Assembly (NCBI GenBank): GCA_034401795.1
Contig: CM067373.1
Location: forward strand, 41,795,781-41,859,780
DNA: 64,000 nt
Reading direction: 5' to 3'
Origin: Chaetoderma sp. LZ-2023a
Lineage: Eukaryota; Mollusca; Caudofoveata; Chaetodermatida; Chaetodermatidae
The notes under the pieces are model-generated. The model did no database searches. It had not been told where the DNA came from and saw nothing but the letters and a program-made list of their open reading frames with translations. Numbering within the stretch: position 1 is the stretch's first letter; each line of letters opens with the position of its first letter. A program made the position numbers and the translations under genes. Positions 55,805-64,000 of the stretch are shown here, one piece after another.

Positions 55805-58800
55805 TTATACAAGTTCTGCTTTTGCTATTTTTAGATATCCGTGTTCAATTGATAGTAGGCCAGTTTTGCACCATACATCTTTAAATCTACTTTCTTTTCC
55901 ATGTTCCACTAGCCTGTAAAATTTACAATGAATGCAGTTTATCAACAATGATCGAAATATAGCTTGTATGGCTCTTTGGTAGTTGTTTCCTGTTTTATCT
56001 CTGGCCTCTGAACACCGATGCTTCCAAATGGCCCACACGCCTACAGATAACAGGGTTACTAACAATTCTTTCTCCTTGCTATTAATGATTCGTCCGATAG
56101 TTGAGCAATCTTTGAACATAATTGTTTCAGCCATTAATTTCACATATTTGATTCCAAATTTAGCAAGGAGCATATTGATATATACCCAAAAGCCTGTAGC
56201 TATACAACACTGTGTAAACAGATGGTCTATTGTTTCCTCCTCAGTATTACATAATAAACACCGGTCTGTACTTGTTATTTTGCACATATACGTCAGATGG
56301 CCGACCCATAGCCTTCGATGGAGCAATCGCCATGCCAGGTCCCGTTCGTTTGCTGGTAGACAAGGTAGATGTATTGTTTTCCACGCATTTTTCCAGTTCT
56401 TTGGCGTGCATCCTAAAGTGTTGCAATGCCTAACTGCAATAGGAGTCTGTCTCCGACTTTGCATTAGCATTCTATACCATGTTGTATTTTATATGCTCTG
56501 ACTTAAATACTAATGTTGGTTCCAACATATCTCTGTTGTCACGTGCTTTTGGCAATTTGAACCATTCACCGGGTATTGCATTCTTTATTCTAGCAAATAA
56601 GCGTTGGGCATCAATATGCCTCATTGATGTTGCTCTTGCTATATCCTGCATCGCAATCCATTTGCGAGATTTTGGATTAACTAAATCACGTAAATATTGA
56701 ATGCCATTTTTTGCCATAGAGGGCAAATATAATACAGCATCATTATCACGAATCAACTCGTTGTCCCAAAGACGTTGCTCTAAGGCATCTTGCCAACAAC
56801 TGGGTTGTGGCATTGATCGTGTAAAGATCTTTTAAGTTTCGAGCTGTTCTTTATATACGTTTGGTATCTTCTGATGGGTAGGTGGCAGTTTATTGCACAA
56901 AAATAAACATTCTACTGGAAATGGATCTACGTACCTTTGTAGAAGTGTCCTTGCAACACTTGACCAAGATGAGTTTGAAGTGAGTAACTTATTCAAGAAT
57001 TTCTATAAAAATCTACTTTCTTTTCCATATTCCACTAGCCTGTAAAATTCACAATGAATGCAGTTTATCAACAATGATCGAAATATAGCTTGTATGGCTC
57101 TTTGGTGGTTGTTTCTTGTTTTATCTCTGGCCTCTAAACACCGATGCTTCCAAATGGCCCACACTCCTACAGATAACAGGGTTACTAACAATTCTTTCTC
57201 CTTGCTATTAATGATTCATCCGATAGTTGAGCAATCTTTGAACATAATTGGTTCAGCCATTAATTTCACATATTTGATTCCAAATTTAGCAAGGAGAATA
57301 TTGATATATACCCAAAAGCCTGTAGCTATACAACACTGTGTAAACAGATGGTTTTTTGTTTCCTCCTCGGTATAACATAATAAACACTGGTCTGTACTTG
57401 TTATTTTGCACATATAAGTCAGATGGCCGACCCATAGCCTTCGATGGAGTAATTTCCATGCCAGGTCCCGTGCGTTTGCTGGTAGACAAGGTAGATGTAT
57501 TGTTTTCCACGCATTTTTCCAGTTCTGTGGCGTGCATCCTAAAGTGTTCCAATGCCTAACTGCAACAGGATTCTGTCTCCGACTTTGCATTAGCATTCCA
57601 TACCAGGCTCTAGATGCCATGTTGTATTTTATATGCTCTGACTTAAATACTAATGTTGGTTGCAACTTATCTCTGTTGCCACGTGCTTTCGGCAATTTGA
57701 ACCATTCACCAGGTATTGCATTCTTTATTCTAAGAAATAAGCGTTGGGCATCAATATGCCTCATTGATGTTGATCTTGCTACTTCCTGCATCACAATCCA
57801 TTTGCGAGATTTTGGATTAACTAAACCACGTAAATATTGAATGCCATTTTTGACCATAGAGGGCAAATATAATACCGCATCATTATCACGAATCAACTCG
57901 TTGCTCTAAGGCATCTTCCCAACAACTGGGTTGTGGCATTGATCGTGTAAATATCTTTAAAGCTTCGAGCTGTTCTTTATATACGTTTGGTATCTTCTGA
58001 TGGTTAAGTGGCAGTTTATTGCACAAAAATAAACATTCTACTGGAAATGAATCTACGTACCTTTGTAGAAGTGTCCTTGCAACACTATTCAAGAATTTCA
58101 GTGTTAGCGAAGCACACTTTGATAAAACATTAACCAAATCCAGGCCTCCATCATGCTTTTCATTGGTGAGGATTGACTGCGATACTAAATGGGCTTTTTC
58201 CTCCCATAAGAAGGACAAAAGTAACGTGTTGATCCTTGACTCTACTGATTTGGGCATATGCGCTACAGAAGCGGTATACCACAGTCCAGATAAAATTAAA
58301 TTATTAAGGACAAATGTCCTGCCAAATACAGCTAGGCGACGTCGTTTCCAATTTACTAATGCACACTTTAGCTTGGATAGCCTTTCTTCCCAGTTTATTA
58401 TTACATCCTGTTCTCTACTAAAGTAAATACCCAAAATCTTTATAACATCATCTGACCAGTTAATACCAATAACATTGTCAGTTCTGTCCTTCCAAGCGCC
58501 CACAAATAATCCCTTAGATTTGTCTCTATTGACTTTAAGCCCTGATGCTTTTTGGAAATCTGATAATACTCCATTTAAAATTCTAAAATCTGAATTTTTA
58601 CCAGCAAACACAGTCGTATCATCTGCATATTGAGACACCTTTAGTGGCCTTTCTACACCACGTATACAAATTTCTTGAAAATCATTACACTGCCTCAGTG
58701 TGGCCCCCAACGATTCCATAGCTATGACGAATAGAAGCGGAGACAATGAGCAACCCTGTCCGACACCTCGTTCCAACACTACAGGTTCAGATAGATAATT

Positions 58801-60747
58801 ATTTACTAAATAGCAACTTGTTATATCAGTATATAAAATATTGACCCATTTAATAAATCTGGAACCAAAGCCAACATCGTCTAAAGACTTAAACAAGAAA
58901 TCCCATTCAAGTCTGTTAAACGCATTCTCGTTATCAAGTGCTATTATTGCTGCTGGGATGCAATCCTGTTCAACGAAATTGAATAACGTCTCGCATAAGC
59001 AATGTGTTGTTTAATATCGTTCTTCCTGGTACAGAGCATGTTTGATCATGATCAATTACTTCGCCTAGGACTGTTCCAAGTTTTAATGTTAGTGCCCGAG
59101 TAATAATCTTATAGTCTACACAGAGTAGAGAGATTGGTCTATAATTCTGTATTTTATTCATGTCACCCTTCTTTGATATATAACCCGAACACATGCTCGG
59201 GCCATCGATGGAGGGAGATGCCAATTGCTTAAAAGTGCTAGCTGCTATTTCTTCTAATACTGGACCAAATATGTGCCAGAATGTTTGATAAAATTCGACT
59301 GGAAGTCCGTCGCAGCCAGGAGACTTTTCTAACTTCATACCTTTGAGGGATTTTGTCAAATCATCAGTTGTTAGTGATTGGTCACAACTTTCGCAACATA
59401 CACCTGGAATTTTTGCGTTATATTAGCTAAAATATCTCTAGTTGCAGTTTAATCGCTTCCCTCAGATTTATACAATGTTTGTAAAATTTGGATACTGTTT
59501 CCATCATTTCTGCATTTGAGGACACTGATACACCATCATTAGTCTTCAGTGAGCGCATTAATTTCTCTATACCTCTTGCTTTTTCCAAGTTACATAAGTA
59601 ACGTGTAGGCTTTTCACCCTCGGTGTGCATTTGTGCTCTTGCCCTTGTTTTGGCCCCATAAAACTGATATTGCTCTATTTCATTTAGTCTACCTTTTAAT
59701 TTAACGAATAGTTCGTAAAAATTATATTCTCCATCATTAATTTTCTTATTAATTTTACACACCGACCTCTGAAGCGCCTTTTTACGCTTTCGCATTTCTC
59801 GTGCTCTCCTGATGGAATACTGCCTTGAAATATGTTTCAAGTCGGATTTAACATCCTCCCACCAGTCTGTTATACATTCATACAAACTTTTCATCCCAAT
59901 GCCTCCAGCAACTTTCTACACATTTGCGATAGCAACTATCTCGTAACAACGCTACATTGAGTTTCCAAAATCCATCTCCTCGTTTGACCCAGTCAGCATT
60001 GTCTAATGTGATGGAAAATATTTTGTGATCAGAGAAAGTTACTGGTTTTATGTTAGTTTTGCACATGTAACCTTTCAATGATCATTCTACATAGATCCTG
60101 TCCAATCTGGATGCTTTCTTTCCATCGGTTGAAAACCAAGTAAAGTCCCTGCCCTCTGGATTTTCAATCCGATAAGTGTCTAACAAGCTTTTATATTCAC
60201 AGATGTGTTTTAAAATATTATGAGATGTGTCATTAAAATTAGACCTAGCGTTTCTGTTTTTAACTTCATCTAATATGCAATCAAAGTCACCGCCCATAAT
60301 TAGGTTTTCAGGCGTTCTGTCTTGAATTATTGTGGAAACATCATGTAGAAATTCACGACGCAATTTATGAGAGGTTGGCGCATAAAGGCACATTAAATTT
60401 AAACTTGTGTTTAATATATCAATTGATATACAAATCCATCGTCCATTTGTATCTGATGACGACGATATAACATCAACATATTTGAGACAGCGGGGCAGGA
60501 TAAGAATGGCCACTCCCGCGCTATTATCTTGTGATAAAGAATAAAAAATCTGCCTTTTTGAAATATCTTTGAGCGATTCATACACTTCAATTTTTTGAAT
60601 TTTGGTCTCTTGTAGAAAAGCAATATGAACTCTCTCATTTGCTAATTCTTCAAGCAGGTGGCGCTGCTTGAATTCGGTATTTAATCCTCTGCAATTGATG
60701 GTGCAGATAATCATAATTTGTAAAATGATGTTTACAACCGCCATCAT
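55805..60747 (-). pseudogene. Copy D ORF2 with internal ~1.1 kb duplication
   Basis: Minus strand. The endonuclease starts at 60747 with INCRG, QETK, YAPTS and a changed GGDFDC, and ends near 60082 in LDRIY. Breaks near 60080, 59885, 59430 and 58965 follow. The reverse transcriptase has YRPISLL near 59110, GVGQGCSLSP near 58770 (a change from GVRQGC) and YADD at 58618-58629. From about 58090 to 57003 the C-terminal region runs to its end, then at about 56998 the sequence returns to the KFLNKLL segment and repeats it to the family stop at 55805. The first unit has a 30-base in-frame deletion (near 58086) that the second lacks, and the second lacks bases near 56480, so they have diverged. Confidence 0.87.
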
Positions 60748-62096
60748 TAGATTAACTTGATTTGGGGTTTTAGCTCGTTTCTTAGACCATTTACCTAATT
60801 TTCCTGCGAATTCAATGTTTCCTAGTTCTACCACAGACAAATATTCATATTTGGAAATATCAGAATCATGGTGCAGTAGACGATATTTCACGCCTCTCGC
60901 TGTTACATATGGCACTAACACTTCACCCCCCACCCCCTTCTGATCGGTACATTACCATTTCATCTTTCATCTGTGAAATCTGTGTTTGAATGGACACATC
61001 TGATTCTGCAACTGACATTGTATCATCATCCATATCGTTTATTTCAGTCTCAGATTCTGGGCTATTGTCTTCTTTATGACGCTTACTGCTACTTAAGTTA
61101 CATTTGGCATATCTTCAAGCTGACTTAAATCAAGTGGGCTTAGCGGAAAATCGACTGAACTTTCCGTCTTCTGAGTCCTAAACTTATCCTGTCCTAATTT
61201 TAATTCATCTTCTAAGGAATTGTAAACTGGCTCTTCTGTAAGATCATCATTTCCTGCGTGTCTTTAACAGCCACATTTGGCTCCACTGCATTTTGATTTT
61301 TTTTTTTACTTACGGTTATACCCTCCTCTAATACTTGAATTTCATCAACTGTAGTTACTTTAACAGGATTTGATGATTTGTTTGTGTCATTTTCAGTGGC
61401 ATGAACCACAACAACAGCTTTCGTAGTCATTGCTCCACAGGCATTTGACTCAGTTGCATCCTTTAATGGGCGATTATCTCCTGATACTGAGGACTTGTTT
61501 TGAATTTTTGGACAGCGCCATTTAAAATGGTCAACTGAACCACAGAGCAAACATTTGTTTCGATTGGGACAATCTGTTGCCAAATGGTCAGTACTTGGGC
61601 AGATCCGGCATTCTTTAATTTACCCTCTATACCACAAGGGCAGGACAAAGCTGCCATCAAGCGTCAATCTGCTTGGTAAAGGGCTATCCACCTTATCAAA
61701 CCAGATGCGTCTTATACCATTTTCTAGCATTCTGTCAAAGGGATACGTTTCCCGTTCAATCTTTTGCACTTTGCCATACTTCTTGAGTTCATTCATGATT
61801 CTGTCATCCGGAATTTCTAGTGGAACTTTCATCTTCACTAGCAACCTATCTGACTCGATTTTCTCTACGTTACAAACTTCGCCTTTTACAATAAGAACAT
61901 CTTCTAGAAGCTTTTCCTTGACCCCCTCATTTGACACTGTTGCATTCCATACAGTTTTAGAAACATTGATAAGCCCCTGCAAAGCAGCTGGTCCCGCGCC
62001 AACGACGTCCTTTAGCCCATGATACACGTCGATAGCCGGGACACCCCAACCCTTAGTTGTTATCTTAAGGCTTAGGGTACGCTTATATGTTGCCAT
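60748..62096 (-). pseudogene. Copy D ORF1, broken
   Basis: Minus strand, ATG at 62096. 158 codons align with copy C ORF1 up to PLWYRG, where a stop falls near 61620. The two CX2CX4HX4C knuckles follow in shifted frame at about 61510-61610. The acidic middle is broken near 61210 and 60930. At the end a one-base loss in the AAAAAACCC stretch of copy C (AAAACCCC here, near 60762-60775) shifts the frame past the ORF1 stop and fuses it in frame to ORF2. Confidence 0.85.
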
Positions 62097-62617
62097 GGTG
62101 TTTTATAAAAAGAGGAAACCCAGACTACTACAATATATAATACAAAAATATAACACCAAGACGTCAGGGAAAGTGCTAAATACTTAATAAATAGTGTCCC
62201 CTTTTGAAACCCTGACGTCTACGAACAAATATACGAATAGAGAGTACAGTCATATATTTGTTAGTTTGAACCACTTTCTAAGTGGTTCACTAACACCTAA
62301 CCGATTAAAGTCGTTCCCTGATGCATACTAACATATTACAGACATATATTTGTTAGGCTGTTCGAGTTGACCGGGGACAGCCAACTGACTATATAGATTT
62401 ATATAATCAAAGTACTAGGCTTGCGCTTACAAATGACAAAGGAATTAAATCCACTCACTCAAGCGATCTTGCCAAATATAATGCGCTAGCCAACGAACTA
62501 TAGAAATAGCATACTGGCGCGGGGAGAAAAGTATTGCATTGACCACAGTAAGAGGAGACCTATTAAATGGATGAAACCACCAGCTAAGAGGAGTGCCTTT
62601 AGAAAATGGAGACACAA
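62097..62617 (-). promoter_or_regulatory. Copy D 5' UTR with inverted repeats
   Basis: GAACCACTT / AAGTGGTTC at 62268-62288 and AACAAATATATGA / TCGTATATTTGTT at 62224-62262 (minus-strand reading, one U-G pair), then GACGTCAGGG with a decayed partner. Same order as in A and C. Confidence 0.72.
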
Positions 62618-62868
62618 AATGCGTGACATAACATATTAAGTCCCCATTAGCTTCAACGTTGAAATATTGAATGGGGGGGGGGGGGGGGGGATTTGGATTT
62701 CAAAGTATTCAAGTCAATTCCAACACGCTTAAAATGGTCCGAGCTTAGCTCAAACTTAAAAGCTTAGCTCGCGTGATCGGTTAACACATCTAACAGAGCT
62801 TTTATATCAAAGCTTACCCAGCAAAATACAGTCCGCATATTCGGATGTTATCTAAAAAGTCGCCGGCT
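62618..62868. other. Unassigned DNA with poly(G)
   Basis: About 17 G at 62674-62690. The following TTTCAAAGTATTCAAGTC, CAACACG and GAGCTTAGCT resemble the flank of foldback copies 2 and 3, so it may be a decayed copy of that repeat. Confidence 0.4.
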
Positions 62869-62911
<43 letters not shown>

Positions 62912-62932
62912 GTAATAATAATAATAATAATG

Positions 62933-62997
<65 letters not shown>
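62869..62997. repeat. (AAT)n microsatellite
   Basis: About 42 AAT triplets with two single-base interruptions. Polyasparagine and polytyrosine ORFs are artefacts. Confidence 0.97.
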
Positions 62998-64000
62998 TGT
63001 GATGCGATGTTAGCTCACACTTGCAATGTTTAATATGTATCATGTCTATTTGTGTCCCATATGTCACGATATGACCTGGGAATATGAAATAAACACTTGA
63101 AACTTGTAGTCCAACTGAACGTTACGCTCGACTGGCAAATACTCGGCTACATTTAGAAGATCGAACCTGTGCCGAGAGATATATAAATACTTATTGCATG
63201 AGCATGCGTAGTTTATGGTTGCTTTCAGAATGTAAGATATACATGTACGAAAAATCAAAAGAATGCAGAGTACAAAATACAACAATCTGGAATGTTGTTA
63301 TTATATTTTCCTTAGTTAGACATGAAAATCGAATCAAAAAGGAAAAATTATTACACCGTCTGACTTTGTTATTAATTGAAATTGCTAACTCTCGAATTAA
63401 AAAGAATTAAGGTCGCTGATTATTGTCTAACACTCTCGAACTAAATATATACTTGGTATTTCACGACAGACTCAGCGTCTGCAGTGAAAGAAAGACAATT
63501 ATATTGCAACTCTAGGGAGTAACTAAATGGTTTTCTCTATGGCAAAGGTGTTACCTAGTGTTAGAACCATACGCACTGCATAAGCGGCATTTGATGCACC
63601 TTCCCATTTTGCATCGGACCGTTGAATTCAGCTGTGCATAAATTTGTGAATAAACTTGCAGTTTCACCAGACATGCCAGAGGCAAATAAAACACAATTAG
63701 CCTTGGGTAGCCCTCAGTGATTCTCAGTATGACTTGATCCGTGAAAGAAATGACAAATGTACTCATAAAAAATGATGGATATACATGTGTACCTGCCGTC
63801 TCCTCGCACCTATGCCATTTTACCTTGCGCTTGTAGCAATTCCTTGCAACACTTGAATGTGTACACTGAGATCTTGTTCTCACGACAGCCACTCATACAG
63901 GTTTAGGAACAATCGCTGCTTGAAATGTGAGGTTAAACATTCACTTAAGATTCTGAGTATTCGGATGGATGGAAGCTACGCTTTTATACAATACTTAATA
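62998..64000. other. No gene recognised
   Basis: AT-rich DNA. An AATAAA lies near 63088. A 113-codon minus-strand ORF at 63551-63892 is Cys- and Arg-rich but matches no family I know. Confidence 0.35.

Larger units (their letters stand above)
54856..62617 (-). mobile_element. Non-LTR retrotransposon copy D (family 1), minus strand, slightly 5'-truncated
   Basis: On the minus strand: 5' UTR from 62617 (about 140 bases shorter than copy C), ORF1, ORF2, 3' UTR, hairpin (54872-54892), A-rich tail, then GTA. At about 7.76 kb it is longer than other copies because the C-terminal part of ORF2 is present twice. Its 5' end does not border a GTA array, as expected after truncation. It is most similar to copies B and C. 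Confidence 0.9.

Noticed and set aside
55983-56501. 172-codon + strand ORF
   Set aside because: Antisense shadow of copy D ORF2. The same sequence is open antisense in copies B and C (16446-16805, 29746-30090) because of shared codon composition.
63551-63892. 113-codon minus strand ORF
   Set aside because: Single ORF of a length expected by chance in 1 kb, with no recognised domain and no splice or neighbour support.

Overview
The window looks like repeat-rich nuclear DNA of a metazoan, most likely a marine invertebrate. It has no bacterial signals, no intact host gene I can recognise, and is almost entirely transposable elements and simple repeats. The species cannot be named from the sequence. 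Every large coding region is retroelement- or Polinton-derived, and nearly all are broken by stops, frameshifts or deletions.

Layout. (1) 1-5.25 kb: decayed Polinton/Maverick- or adintovirus-like element, with a DDE integrase (+) converging on a protein-primed type family B DNA polymerase (-). A ~75 bp tandem repeat and a long imperfect palindrome follow, to 6.19 kb. (2) 6.19-38.97 kb: the core of the window, five non-LTR retrotransposon copies lying head to tail on the + strand, separated by (GTA)n microsatellites and by a ~490 bp repeat called here unit X. Copies A (7.27-14.13), B (14.65-17.88) and C (24.78-31.57) belong to family 1; copies E (17.99-23.81) and F (32.12-38.79) belong to family 2. 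A sixth copy, D (family 1, - strand, 54.86-62.62), abuts (TAC)n, which is again GTA on its own sense strand. Both families have ORF1 (two CCHC knuckles) and, 3-6 nt later, ORF2 (APE endonuclease, reverse transcriptase, terminal CCHC), an L1/Tx1-like design. (3) 38.97-44 kb: LTR-like sequence, an antisense gag-like ORF with zinc knuckles, and a broken retroviral-type envelope gene with a baculovirus-F-like fusion peptide. (4) 44-54.4 kb: non-coding DNA with microsatellites, minisatellites, a family of short palindromic foldback elements, a piggyBac-like MITE, a cluster of TGACGTCA sites, a third type of non-LTR reverse transcriptase and an RNase H remnant. (5) 62.6-64 kb: poly(G), (AAT)n and unassigned DNA.

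How the parts work together. The strongest signal is a target-specific retrotransposon system. In all six copies the sense strand runs from a family-specific terminal hairpin, through a short A-rich tail, into GTA repeats, and the full-length family 1 copies A and C also have GTA directly upstream. The two families have different terminal hairpins but use the same target. Tx1-clade elements specific for microsatellites are known as a class; the (GTA)n specificity, the two-family sharing and the X-unit landing pad are what I would check for novelty. The 5' UTR of family 1 carries a chain of inverted repeats whose differences between copies keep base pairing, suggesting a functional RNA structure upstream of ORF1.
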